Source: Ampullaceana balthica
Taxonomy: Eukaryota > Mollusca > Gastropoda > Lymnaeidae
Assembly: GCA_944989445.1 (NCBI GenBank)
Contig: CALYLW010000016.1
Location: forward strand, 2,274,505 to 2,338,504
DNA: 64,000 nucleotides
Direction: 5' to 3'
Numbering within the stretch: position 1 is the stretch's first letter; every line of letters starts with the position of its first letter. The position numbers and the translations under genes were made by a program. The notes below the pieces were generated by a model. The model was not told the DNA's origin, did no database searches, and saw only the letters and a list, made by a program, of their open reading frames with translations. Shown here one piece after another: positions 11,618-23,184 of this stretch.

Positions 11618-12068
11618 TACTAAGCCATAAACAACATACAGACAATTCTTAAAATTTTCATTTATATGTAAATGAAGTATTTACAAGTTATTGTAATCGA
11701 ACTTAATCTACACTGGGGTTAGGGGAATCTTAATAATTCATTGAAATATTATCCCTTTTTAAAGAGACCGAAGTCAAGCGGTGTACCACTTGTTTAAGGG
11801 TGTTTTTTTTTAAAACATATGAGCGCTAATACGCAACAACTGGTCAAACAAGCCATGACCATAAATGTAATAAATTTATAGTTTTCTTAATTTGAAAAAA
11901 CGAGGATATTAAAAATTTATTTTGCTATGAATAGAACATTTCTATAAATAATAGTTAGATACTTGCAATACAAAAAATAAGCAATACAAATATATAATAC
12001 CATGTCACATAGACTTGTAGATTGCAATTTAATCGAAGTTAAATAAAATGATATTATAATATCTATCT

Positions 12069-12926
12069 TCTATATATATAATTCTCTTCGTGGTCGGACC
12101 CTGTGAAGCAACGAGTTCCAAGTATGTGCAACAGAGCATGACGAATGACCCACGCTCGGGTCAACTAAACACAGTTAACGGTTGACAAGCGAAGGTAGTG
12201 GAGGGGTGACCAAAATTGGCCCTTGCGTTTCATTGCATTGTTCCTTCACAGAAAAGATGCGATTCGTAGTGTACGGGTAAACACGTCCGCCTCATGTGAG
12301 GAAGGTCCTGGGTTCAAGCCCCGGCGAATGTATTGTTTTTTTTTAATCTCTGTTTGTGCCCGTTCTTTTACCTCTTGATTGCATAGCATACGCCGAAGAC
12401 TGGCTCATCATAGACAGTGCAAAGAACGGTTTTTTTTGTGTGTGATGAGAGTACAGACACAAAAAGCAGCCCCAACTAAATAAAAAATAGCGAGGAAACG
12501 TGAAGACATGCACACTTAGGTTGTTGTTACCCGCCTCCAATTTATTACTACCACCCTTAAATATAAACTTTGTTTGGCCGATCCTAGCGAGGCTTAGTCA
12601 TATTTGGGTTGTTAATTGCGTGTGTGTGTTTTTTTTTATTTTTTATTTTTTATTTTTTTTTAAAAACCGATTATCGATTATGTAACTCCATTTTAAACTG
12701 ATTATCGTTTTATAGCTGACTTCATAGAAGTTAGGGGTGTACCGAATTTCGCCTGCAATTGTCTCGAAAATAAACAATGAGTTGGTAGTTCCCTCCACCG
12801 CAAAACCGATATTCACTCGCGTTGTTTTGATTTTTTCGTGCTGTATTTTTTGTCTGTTCTTTCTCAACTTTCTTTGCACTCTCCATGAGCAAGTCTGCGG
12901 CGTATGCTACGCCGCGGGGCGTCTAG
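12069..12926 (+). mobile_element. Non-autonomous Helitron (family A), array copy 3
   Basis: Near-identical to the copy at 6242-7093 at an offset of 5827 bp, with CTAG at 12923-12926. Differences are confined mostly to the T-rich runs. Confidence 0.78.
12260..12331 (+). pseudogene. tRNA-Met(CAT)-like sequence (array copy 3)
   Basis: Identical in structure to 6433-6504 at an offset of 5827 bp: intact D, anticodon-loop and T-arm features, imperfect acceptor, T run downstream. Confidence 0.6.
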
Positions 12927-13204
12927 TTCTCATTAATTTTGCCGCTTAAATTTGTCTCAATTACAACCTCATATTAAGTAGCTCGATAGCGGTGATTTTT
13001 TAATGCGTCGTTCATGGCAAATATAATTTAATGGACGTAAAATATGACAATAGACAGTATTTTAATTTGTTAATTTTCCATTATATGTATATTTGAGTTC
13101 AAACTTGGATCAAAGATTTCATTTCCGCGTAAATATCCGGAATGGTTTTTTTTTACTAATCTATATATTATATTAATTTTTTTAAAAAAACGTAATAAAA
13201 CAAG

Positions 13205-13683
13205 TTATTGACTATAAATCATATATGTACGAGACGTAACTAAAAGAATGTCCATTATAATACGCAGCGCAAGACCATCCAAAAATACAAAATTGCAGTT
13301 GTGTCGTAAAACGTGTTTAATATAATACGCACCGATCAGGAATATGTTTTAAAAAAGTGTTGTCAATAAAAATACGCACCTTATTGCGTGACAGAAAGGT
13401 CGTTCAATATAATACGCACCGCGACACTCTTTTATCTAAAAAAAAATAACATGATACATAGAGATAAATCAAATAATCTAAAATTTCAATAATTTAATTA
13501 AGGTACTTGCGATCAATCTGAAATTTTGATACATTGTTTTTATCATCGATACAAAACAGCCTGCAAAATTTCAGCTCGCTAGCTTACGAGAAAGTGGGTT
13601 AAAATCGATCCAAAGTTTTGGTGATAAGCAAGCAAGCAAACAATCAACCAAACAGAAACCACGAGTTAATATAAAGGATTTAA
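13205..13683 (+). repeat. Single ~480 bp module (array copy 3)
   Basis: Only one monomer is present, running straight into the Helitron-like core. It is the undoubled version of 1491-2470. Confidence 0.65.
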
Positions 13684-14543
13684 AAATGAATGTATGTATG
13701 CATGTCTTTCATAGCGCTGATTAAACCATTCAGCCGATCACTATGAAACTTTTGAGACTCCTGGGAGGGTAAGTCGCTCCTTTTTTTTCAAAATTTAACA
13801 TTCATGGGGCGGCGGGGGGCCAATAATATGTTTTTTTATATGAGCTATATACAAATTAGTTTAAACGTTAGCTTTTGGGTAAATTGATGGATCTTAACCA
13901 AACTTTGTATATAACAACTTGGTAGCCAATATTGAAATACTATATGGCACTAATTTCCTAATGTCCATTTCTTAGGGGCTCTGGGCCCAAAATGTCTTTT
14001 TTTCATGAACGTTTAAGATTGAATTCATTATTACATTATTAAAGATCTTAAGAAATATAGATAAATATATCCACTATGAACTTGATTGAAATTAACAGGT
14101 GTTTTGAACTTGACATCTTGCTTTAATGTCCAATTGTTCAGGGCCGGGGGCCACAAATGTCTTTTTTCGTATTTGTTTGAGCTATTATTTCCCATTATAT
14201 TTTTACACGATCTTGAGAAATATATCCATGATGAGACTGAATTAAAATGAACAGCATTTTGAAACTTGCATCTTACATCGAATGGGCCGGGGGCCCCAAA
14301 TGTCTTTTTTGTGTGTATGCTCTAAGATATTATTTCCCACTCAGTTTATAACGATCTTGAGAAATATATCCATGATAAAACTGAATTTAAATGAACAGGT
14401 TTTCAAAATGTACATCTTGAATCGAATGAGCCCGGGTGACCCTTAATGTATTTATTCCTTATATTAGCTATATAGAAATTAGTTTAAGTGTTAGATAATT
14501 ATAAAATACCTGGATTTTGACCAAACTTAGTATATCAAAATTT
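13684..14543 (+). mobile_element. Helitron-like family B core fragment (array copy 3)
   Basis: Same fragment, somewhat diverged from copies 1 and 2. Just before the satellite site it reads CTTATATTAGC, like the element at 47.8 kb, where copies 1 and 2 read CTTATAATAGC. Confidence 0.65.
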
Positions 14544-14573
14544 AAGAGCCTATATTAAATTACTGTAGGGCAC
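14544..14573 (+). repeat. Single copy of the 30 bp satellite unit (array copy 3)
   Basis: One unit only, in the same flanking context as the arrays in copies 1 and 2. It is the unexpanded state, matching the single related 30-mer at 47872-47901 (24 of 30 bases identical by eye). Confidence 0.85.
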
Positions 14574-14680
14574 TGAACTCCTAATGACATAACGTCTGAA
14601 CCGTTAACAGAATAAACGTCACAGCAAAAATTCACAGAATACAAAATAAATTAAAAATTAAACTGCTTTAATTATTTTTG

Positions 14681-15225
14681 CAATGTGGTTTGTTTTGTTC
14701 ATTGTTTAGAGACTTTCATGTATGTCAATGTGGTTTGTTTTGTTCATTGTTTAGAGACTTTCATGTGTGGCAATGTGGTTTGTTTTGTTCATTGTTTAGA
14801 GACTTTCATGTGTGGCAATGTGGTTTGTTTTGTTCATTGTTTAGAGACTTTCCTGTGTGGCAATGTGGTTTGTTTTGTTCATTGTTTAGAGACTTTCATG
14901 TATGGCAATGTGGTTTGGTTTGTTCATTGTTTAGAGATTTTCATGTGTGGCAATGTGGTTTGTTTTGTTCATTGTTTAGAGACTTTCATGTGTGGCAATG
15001 TGGTTTGTTTGGTTCATTGTTTAGAGACTTTCATGTATGTCAATGTGGTTTGTTTTGTTCATTGTTTAGAGACTTTCATGTATGGCAATGTGGTTTGTTT
15101 TGTTCATTGTTTAGAGACTTTCATGTGTGGCAATGTGGTTTGTTTTGTTCATTGTTTAGAGACTTTCATGTGTGGCAATGTGGTTTATTTTGTTCATTGT
15201 TTAGAGACTTTTATGTGTGGCAATG
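14681..15225 (+). repeat. 45 bp satellite, 12 units (array copy 3)
   Basis: Shorter version with 12 units. Recognisable rare variants (TTTCCTG, TTTGGTTTG, the final TTTATTTTG unit) occur in the same relative order as in copies 1 and 2, so one form arose from the other by gain or loss of internal blocks. Confidence 0.95.
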
Positions 15226-15590
15226 GGACGACTCCTGCTAGTAACATTTTTTTATTTACATAATTATTTTCTACATGTTAGTGTGGTATTTCCTGTAAAT
15301 ACATGGATATTTCCTACTCATATTATTACTGAGGAATTTTTTTAGCTTTGCTTTAAACTAGAATATAACATATAGATCTACGTATATGGACAAAAATAAA
15401 ATCATAAAAAATTCCTATAACCGAATTCCTCATAAAGTGATTCCTTTTCACAACGAAACAATTTTGATTTTTTTTTCCTTGAAGACAAATGGCTTGAGAC
15501 AGGTCGGCATGCATAAATACCGATCCTTTCCTTACTTCACCTGACATAAATTATATTTCTTTTAAGCTATCCCCTTAAAGTTATTTTCAA

Positions 15591-15855
15591 CCCCCCTACC
15601 CAACAAATGTAACAGTGGTCATAACCACCCTCCCCACAAATGTACCAATGGTCATCACCTCCACACAAATGTACCAGTGGTCATCACCACCCTCCCCACA
15701 AGTGTACCAGTGGTCATCACCACCCCCCCCCACAAATGTACCAGTGGTCATTACAACCCCCTCACAAATAAACTAGTGGTGATAATCAGCCCCCCCCCTT
15801 CTTGAACGCTGTATCAGGCACCATGGAGTTGTGGCGCCCACTTTAGGAATCACTG
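15591..15855. repeat. 32 bp minisatellite and hAT-like terminus (array copy 3)
   Basis: Same structure as 5526-5790; the hAT-like end falls at 15855. The C run differs by one base. Confidence 0.6.
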
Positions 15856-16306
15856 TACTAAGCCATAAACAACATACAGACAATTCTTAAAATTTTCATT
15901 TATATGTAAATGAAGTATTTACAAGTTATTGTAATCGAACTTAATCTACACTGGGGTTAGGGGAATCTTAATAATTCATTGAAATATTATCCCTTTTTAA
16001 AGAGACCGAAGTCAAGCGGTGTACCACTTGTTTAAGGGTGTTTTTTTTTAAAACATATGAGCGCTAATACGCAACAACTGGTCAAACAAGCCATGACCAT
16101 AAATGTAATAAATTTATAGTTTTCTTAATTTGAAAAAACGAGGATATTAAAAATTTATTTTGCTATGAATAGAACATTTCTATAAATAATAGTTAGATAC
16201 TTGCAATACAAAAAATAAGCAATACAAATATATAATACCATGTCACATAGACTTGTAGATTGCAATTTAATCGAAGTTAAATAAAATGATATTATAATAT
16301 CTATCT

Positions 16307-17169
16307 TCTATATATATAATTCTCTTCGTGGTCGGACCCTGTGAAGCAACGAGTTCCAAGTATGTGCAACAGAGCATGACGAATGACCCACGCTCGGGTC
16401 AACTAAACACAGTTAACGGTTGACAAGCGAAGGTAGTGGAGGGGTGACCAAAATTGGCCCTTGCGTTTCATTGCATTGTTCCTTCACAGAAAAGATGCGA
16501 TTCGTAGTGTACGGGTAAACACGTCCGCCTCATGTGAGGAAGGTCCTGGGTTCAAGCCCCGGCGAATGTATTGTTTTTTTTTAATCTCTGTTTGTGCCCG
16601 TTCTTTTACCTCTTGATTGCATAGCATACGCCGAAGACTGGCTCATCATAGACAGTGCAAAGAACGGTTTTTTTTGTGGGGGGGGGGTGATGAGAGTACA
16701 GACACAAAAAGCAGCCCCAACTAAATAAAAAATAGCGAGGAAACGTGAAGACATGCACACTTAGGTTGTTGTTACCCGCCTCCAATTTATTACTACCACC
16801 CTTAAATATAAACTTTGTTTGGCCGATCCTAGCGAGGCTTAGTCATATTTGGGTTGTTAATTGCGTGTGTGTTTTTTTTTATTTTTTATTTTTTATTTTT
16901 TTTTAAAAACCGATTATCGATTATGTAACTCCATTTTAAACTGATTATCGTTTTATAGCTGACTTCATAGAAGTTAGGGGTGTACCGAATTTCGCCTGCA
17001 ATTGTCTCGAAAATAAACAATGAGTTGGTAGTTCCCTCCACCGCAAAACCGATATTCACTCGCGTTGTTTTGATTTTTTCGTGCTGTATTTTTTGTCTGT
17101 TCTTTCTCAACTTTCTTTGCACTCTCCATGAGCAAGTCTGCGGCGTATGCTACGCCGCGGGGCGTCTAG
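16307..17169 (+). mobile_element. Non-autonomous Helitron (family A), array copy 4
   Basis: Same element again, with hairpin and CTAG at 17166-17169. It differs from copy 3 mainly in the lengths of G and T runs. Confidence 0.78.
16498..16569 (+). pseudogene. tRNA-Met(CAT)-like sequence (array copy 4)
   Basis: Fourth copy of the same tRNA-like segment, with the same anticodon loop CTCATGT and T loop TTCAAGC, followed by a T run. Confidence 0.6.
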
Positions 17170-17448
17170 TTCTCATTAATTTTGCCGCTTAAATTTGTCT
17201 CAGTTACAACCTCATATTAAGTAGCTCGATAGCGGTGATTTTTTAATGCGTCGTTCATGGCAAATATAATTTAATGGACGTAAAATATGACAATAGACAG
17301 TATTTTAATTTGTTAATTTTCCATTATATGTATATTTGAGTTCAAACTTGGATCAAAGATTTCATTTCCGCGTAAATATCCGGAATGGTTTTTTTTTACT
17401 AATCTATATATTATATTAATTTTTTTTAAAAAACGTAATAAAACAAGT

Positions 17449-17926
17449 TATTGACTATAAATCATATATGTACGAGACGTAACTAAAAGAATGTCCATTA
17501 TAATACGCAGCGCAAGACCATCCAAAAATACAAAATTGCAGTTGTGTCGTAAAACGTGTTTAATATAATACGCACCGATCAGGAATATGTTTTAAAAAAG
17601 TGTTGTCAATAAAAATACGCACCTTATTGCGTGACAGAAAGGTCGTTCAATATAATACGCACCGCGACACTCTTTTATCTAAAAAAAAATAACATGATAC
17701 ATAGAGATAAATCAAATAATCTAAAATTTCAATAATTTAATTAAGGTACTTGCGATCAATCTGAAATTTTGATACATTGTTTTTATCATCGATACAAAAC
17801 AGCCTGCAAAATTTCAGCTCGCTAGCTTACGAGAAAGTGGGTTAAAATCGATCCAAAGTTTTGGTGATAAGCAAGCAAGCAAACAATCAACCAAACAGAA
17901 ACCACGAGTTAATATAAAGGATTTAA
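17449..17926 (+). repeat. ~480 bp module ending at the assembly gap (array copy 4)
   Basis: Single monomer whose right end (ATAAAGGATTTAA) is the last sequence before the N run. Confidence 0.6.
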
Positions 17927-18026
17927 NNNNNNNNNNNNNNNNNNNNNNNNNNNNNNNNNNNNNNNNNNNNNNNNNNNNNNNNNNNNNNNNNNNNNNNNNN
18001 NNNNNNNNNNNNNNNNNNNNNNNNNN
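17927..18026. other. Assembly gap of 100 N
   Basis: Exactly 100 N, the usual placeholder for a join of unknown size. The true length of the array to its left, and the adjacency of the two sides, are therefore unknown. Confidence 0.99.
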
Positions 18027-19178
18027 AGGTAAACATTGTTGCAATTAACACTTTCAAAATGAAACCTGGTGTCACGCATAAATTAATTTGTCAGCGAAAC
18101 TGAATCATTTCAAGTCGACAAGCTTTTGTTCTTTATCACGTTTTCGAACTTGGCATTTCGCACTCTTGATCTGAACAATAATTTTAGAAAAAAAAGCATC
18201 TGCTAAAAGTGTCATCTCGCCGAAATAACCGAGAACAACCCCGTGCTTTCAGCCTACCAGCAACACATGACAGATATCACGGTTTCGCTGCTGGCTGCTC
18301 CAGTCAAGTGTTTACTGGCGCTAATGTGTTGAGAGAGGCTACAATCAGACAATTAGGGCAGACGCCATTTGTCTCGAGAGTTCCTTGAAACTGTCGAGAT
18401 GTTTGCCATCGAGCCCAGCAGACTCACGTGACATCTTCTGTGAGAAGTAAAGACACGATACCTCACTGATGTTTTACCTTTCTTCTGTGCACAACAAAAA
18501 TAAAATTATGAATTTTGTATTGCTCTAGGAAACGCTTACGTGACCGCGGCCACTATCTCAATCGAAATAACGTTTGAATGCTAATTCAAAAATATATAAT
18601 TAATTCTATTTTTGTTGCTGTTATTACGAATGTCCAATGTTTCCGTTTCCAAGGTAACAGTGAAAAAAATAATAACTGACAGTGAAACGTTTGATTTTTA
18701 CCTGGACTAAAAGCGGACATAATTTTTTAATGGCTTGAATGTATTTATACTCAACCCAAACAATCGCCGTTTATATAACGATGGCACCCAATTACTTCCA
18801 GGACACGAATTCGACATCCGCCGTTTCAGAAACATAATGTAGTGCTGCCAGTTGTTAGTTCTCGCTGTCACGCGATGTGTGTCACGCTGAAGTGTCGGTA
18901 GTTTGTACCATAGATCACGCGATGTGTGTTACATTGAAGTGTCAGTTCCTTTTTATTGAAATCAAAATTACAGAAAATAGCCGAAACTTTTTAAAAAAAA
19001 TTTCCTACACACGCGTTTGTTATTATAACTTCTGTTTTTGACTGGACTCAAACGGGTGTAAAAGAGTTAATGAAATATCCCCCTCCATTTTTTCCAAAAC
19101 AAAAAAGTACATTTCAGGGTTATGGTAAAAGATTCTTCTGTTGTAAAGCATTCATAGATTTTCACCTAGGAATTCAAA
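18027..19178. other. Non-coding DNA, no gene recognised
   Basis: No convincing coding frame. A small local duplication lies at 18868-18900 and 18915-18947, both beginning TCACGCGATGTGTGT, spaced 47 bp. Confidence 0.55.
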
Positions 19179-19180
19179 TA

Positions 19181-20089
19181 CAGTGGTACCTCGAGACACG
19201 AGTGCACTAACATAGGAGTTATTTGAGATACGAGCTGTCAAGCAAGCGAGTTTTTGTTTTGAAATACGAGCGACATTTGAGAGACGAGGAACGGCCAGCT
19301 GCGACGCTTCACACGGATACGAACCCGAAGTGCCAGTGGAGGGGGAGATTTTGTCTCTGGGAAAATCCATGGGCCTGGTGATGGATGAGAGAGACGTGAA
19401 CGAGCTCGTGGAAGAGCACTCTCAGGAACTGACGACAGAGGAATTACAAGAGTTACAGTCGCAGCAGCGTTCGGGGGATCTGCAAGAAATTGGTTTTGAT
19501 GAAAAGCCAGAGGTGGAGGAGGTTATCTCTACAAGTGAGATAAAAGAGATCTTGATAATGTGGGAGAAAGTTTCACAGTTCTTGGAAAAGAAATACCCCG
19601 AAAAATTTGCAACTGGTCTTTGATCGGATCTGTTTTAATGACATTTACCTAACTCATTTCCACAACATCCTGAAAGGGAGAAAGAAACAAACCTCCTTGG
19701 ACAGTTATTTTTTTAAAATCCGGCGAAAAATGCAAAGACCACTGAAGAGAAAAGCAGTGACTAACATTAAGCATACAGTAGCATTTAAGTTTTGTGTAAG
19801 TTACATGTAAGTGACCAAAATACAAATATGTATGTACTCTTTATAAAACCAGTTTTTTGTGTGTTTTTTTGGCCTAACATTCTCTTTTACTATGATTTTG
19901 TACAATATTTGTCATTTATAAATAAATTTTTCTTTAAAAAAAACACGTTACAAAAAAAATTAGGGGTAGCAAATTTTTGGTGCTGGAACGGATAAATGGT
20001 ATTTCAATTAATTTCAATGGGGAAAATTATTAATTGACACGCGAGCAGGGTTACGGAGCGAATTAAACTCGTATCTCGAAGTATCACTG
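19181..20089 (+). mobile_element. Internally deleted Tigger/pogo-type DNA transposon
   Basis: The left end is CAGTGGTACCTCGAGACACG and the right end GTATCTCGAAGTATCACTG, imperfect inverted repeats. They are flanked by TA at 19179-19180 and TA at 20090-20091, the expected Tc1/mariner-pogo duplication. Sub-terminal sequence (AATTTCAATGGGGAAAATTA near the right end) is also Tigger-like. At 909 bp it is far shorter than an intact ~2-3 kb element, and the catalytic part is gone. Confidence 0.85.
19330..19623 (+). pseudogene. C-terminal remnant of a Tigger (TIGD/CENP-B-like) transposase
   Basis: A 97 codon frame inside the deleted Tigger element. It contains ...LGKSMGLVMDERDVNELVEE and HSQELTTEELQELQSQQRSG, recognisable as the acidic, Leu/Glu-rich C-terminal tail of Tigger-type transposases. 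The DNA-binding helix-turn-helix regions and the DDE catalytic core are missing, and the apparent start codon lies in the fused left-end sequence, so this is not a functional protein. The tail frame is still open, which suggests fairly recent deletion. Assignment rests on motif memory, not a search. Confidence 0.75.
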
Positions 20090-20129
20090 TATATGAGTCG
20101 GTTTTCAGGTTTTTCGGGCCCGACTATCT

Positions 20130-20235
20130 AGATCGGATTACGGGCCCAACTATCTTGGCCGGGTTACGGACCCGAATATCTTGGCCGGGTTACGGACCCG
20201 AATATCTTGGCCGGGTTACGGACCCGAATATCTTC
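20130..20235. repeat. 26 bp minisatellite, ~4 units
   Basis: Short direct repeat of TTGGCCGGGTTACGGACCCG plus AATATC. Confidence 0.85.
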
Positions 20236-20561
20236 AGACCCATTGAATCTGAGTCTTTGTGTGTGGTTCTTGTCATTTCTGGGTGTCTGCGTCACAATCA
20301 CAGCACCGTTTCTGACACATTAGATTAGCACAAGACTCATGACGTCTTCATAGAGAAATTCTCTGAGAAAGCTCTCCAGTGAGCCATGCCACTCGCGTGA
20401 CGCACGTAGTATCGCTAAACCGTATTAGACAGAATACCACTTAAAACTCCTGGTACTTGCGCTGGCTTGAATTAACCACACAACATCAGATGACATCACC
20501 AGGTTGGTTCAAAAACACAAAATCTGGTGATATCTCACTGGCGGCTGAACCATACAAAGGG
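20236..20561. other. Non-coding, nothing recognised
   Basis: No gene or element recognised between two minisatellites. Confidence 0.5.
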
Positions 20562-21231
20562 TGTCATCTCTGGGTTGGCTCAATCACACAACAGGCGTCA
20601 TCTCTGAGTGGGCTCAACCACACAACAGGCGTCATCTCTGAGTTGGCTCAACCACACAACAGGCGTCATCTCTCAGTTTGCTCAACCACACAACAGGTGT
20701 CATCTCTGAGTTGGCTCAACCACACTACAGGCGTCATCTCTGAGTTGGCTCAACCACACAACAGGCGTCATCTCTGAGTTGGCTCAACCACACTACAGGC
20801 GTCATCTCTGAGTTGGCTCAACCACACAACAGGCGTCATCTCTGAGTTGGCTCAACAACACAACAGGCGTCATCTCTGAGTTAGCTCAACCACACAACAT
20901 GCGTCATCTCTGGGTTGGCTCAACCACACGACAGGCGTCATCTCTGGGTTGGCTCAACCACACAACAGGCGTCATCTCTGAGTTGGCTCAACCACACAAC
21001 AGGCGTCATCTCTGAGTTGGCTCAACCAAACAACAGGCGTCATCTCTGAGTTGGCTCAACCACACTACAGGCGTCATCTCTGAGTTGGCTCAACCACACT
21101 ACAGGCGTCATCTCTGGGTTGGCTCAACCACACAACAGGCGTCATCTCTGAGTTGGCTCAACCACACAACAGGCGTCATCTCTGAGTTGGCTCAACCACA
21201 CAACAGGCGTCATCTCTGGGTTGGCTCAAAC
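20562..21231. repeat. 34 bp minisatellite, ~20 units
   Basis: Unit is CGTCATCTCTGAGTTGGCTC plus AACCACACAACAGG with scattered substitutions. Open frames crossing it are repeat products. Confidence 0.93.
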
Positions 21232-21883
21232 TCACAGTATTATGTTGTCCACCCCCCTCCTACATACACTTTTCTAGATCTGTTATTAAATTTTTATCTC
21301 GTTATGTCGTTCTTCATAGTACTGAAAAATAATTCAATAAAAACATTGGTCTTTATTATTTCCTCTGCTTGTCATCTAATCAGCGTGATTACAGATGCCA
21401 CATTGACAGTTTACTCACAATTCACACCCTTCAACAAAATCTTTTCTAAACACGCGCAGGGAATCAAAATCCTTTGTACTTTCATCTGTCACTTTTTTTC
21501 CAAATAGAAATTTATTTTTCTAATTGTCTGTCCATAACTCATGAATATTTTTTAACAAAAAAATCTTCGTAACTTCTTGCCATCAACTCTTCGGATTTCA
21601 ACGCAGCTAAGTTTTTAATTTTAATTTTTTTTATTTCTTTACATTCGTTTTATTTGTCTACTTTTTTGTTCGTTAAGGAAAGCTCTTTACCGAAACGTTC
21701 GCTGTTTTGTTACGTCCTGCCAGGCTAACTCATACCCTGTTTACATGTTATCCATTTACTAATCTTTAAGCCTGATTGTAGTCTTACCCCCTTTATGTTG
21801 CGATCAACAATAAAACCTTCAATCTTCGATCTAAACAACAATGAATTAAGAACCTCTTAACTGAAAAAGTCACTTTTGTCGGC
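21232..21883. other. Non-coding, nothing recognised
   Basis: AT-rich DNA without a supportable gene. The open frame running out of the 34 bp minisatellite to 21507 has no recognisable domain. Confidence 0.5.
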
Positions 21884-22338
21884 CTATCAACCAATCAACA
21901 ATCACCTAGTCATCTTCTCGACCAATCAACCAGCTGTCCTTCATCTTCTCGACCAATCAATCAGCTGTCCTTCATCTTCTCGACCAATCAACCAGCTGTC
22001 CTTCATCTTCTCGACCAATCAACCAGCTGTCCTTCATCTTCTCGACCAATCAACCAGCTGTCCTTTAGCTTCTCGACCAATCAACCAGCTTTCCTTCAGC
22101 TTCTCGACCAATCAACCAGCTTTCCTTCAGCTTCTCGACCAATCAACCGCTGTCCTTCATCTTCTTGACCAATCAACCAGCTTTCCTTTAGCTTCTCGAC
22201 CAATCAACCAGCTTTCCTTTAGCTTCTCGACCAATTAACCAGCTGTCCTTCAGCTTCTCGAACAATTAACAAGCTGTCCTTCAGCTTCTCAACCAATCAA
22301 CCAGCTGTCATACAGCTTCTCGACCAATCAACAATCAC
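21884..22338. repeat. 31 bp minisatellite, ~14-15 units
   Basis: Unit is CTCGACCAATCAACCAGCTG plus TCCTTCATCTT. Every well-preserved unit holds a CCAAT-type pentamer and most a CAGCTG or CAGCTT. Confidence 0.92.
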
Positions 22339-23184
22339 AATTCCATCTTTGCGTCCAATCAGCGATCACGAATTGGGTATCACTTACCCATCCAAATTTC
22401 AGCGTTCGCGTGACGTCAGTTGTTATTTGATTGACAGCCCGTGTTATTTCGTGTCTATGGTGGATTAAATTTGATAAGTAAAAGATTGATCCTATATCTT
22501 CTTTATTTGGCGTGCCCAGTATTCATTCCTTTTTGAGCATCTGTAAACACCGGTCTGTGTGCTAAATGTTCTACACATCTACTTTCTTTGACCAAATTGT
22601 CAACACAACATGTGTGCTCAATATTCTAAACATCTAATTTATTTGACCCGTTCATAAACTGGATTTCAATTATTTAAAAAAAATTTTTTTTGGTGAAATC
22701 ATTCAAATCACAAACCAATAATCAACAATAAATTGAAATAATTACGGGAAGTTGGCGTTTTAATATTAATATGCCATTTTAAAAAACCCTCATCATCTCA
22801 TTTGGGCCCCTTAATTTGGAGCATGTTTTTTTTTAATGTATTCAATTTATTAATTTACATTCGCTGAGTTGTCGGGCATTGCGCATGAGGTCTCCAAACT
22901 AGCGAAGGTGACAGAAGAGAGTCTTTGATGTCACCAAGGGGCGACTGGGTGTTGCGGGGGGGGGGTGCTTGCTAATTATCAAACTTTCTTTTGTGGGGGT
23001 TTGATAACCTAAGGAAAATACCTCACTAAGCTAAAGGCCAGTCGACCGGTAGTTTTTAAAACATATAATATATATTTACGCTCAATTATCGCTGATACCT
23101 AAAGCTGAGGGACATCAGTCTGCTTTTTTAAAATTTTGCGTTGTAAGCAGTACTGATTGACTCAAATGGTTATTTTTTGTTGCA
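22339..23184. other. Non-coding, nothing recognised
   Basis: No coding signal or element end identified; includes a G-rich run near 22960. Confidence 0.5.

Larger units (their letters stand above)
6010..11836 (+). repeat. Composite tandem unit, copy 2 (5.83 kb)
   Basis: Second full copy, same order as copy 1. It differs from copy 1 mainly by having two fewer 30 bp satellite units (667 against 727 bp). From the 45 bp satellite onward it is essentially identical to copy 1 at an offset of 5827 bp. Confidence 0.9.
11837..16074 (+). repeat. Composite tandem unit, copy 3, short form (4.24 kb)
   Basis: Same order of parts, but shorter in three places. The inverted-end module is single (13205-13683) instead of doubled. 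The 30 bp satellite is a single unit (14544-14573). The 45 bp satellite has 12 units instead of 22. Several point differences near the 30 bp unit agree with the separate Helitron-like element at 46-48 kb rather than with copies 1 and 2, which suggests the short form is ancestral at that site. Confidence 0.9.
16075..17926 (+). repeat. Composite tandem unit, copy 4, truncated by the gap
   Basis: Left third of a fourth copy: Helitron 16307-17169, spacer, and one inverted-end module (17449-17926). The last base before the N gap coincides with the end of that module. In sequence it follows copy 3 (for example TTATTGAC at the module start) rather than copies 1 and 2. Confidence 0.88.

Noticed and set aside
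104..11836. Array as a rolling-circle Helitron concatemer
   Set aside because: Helitron 3' and 5' ends are about 5 kb apart in each unit instead of abutting, so direct concatenation does not fit.
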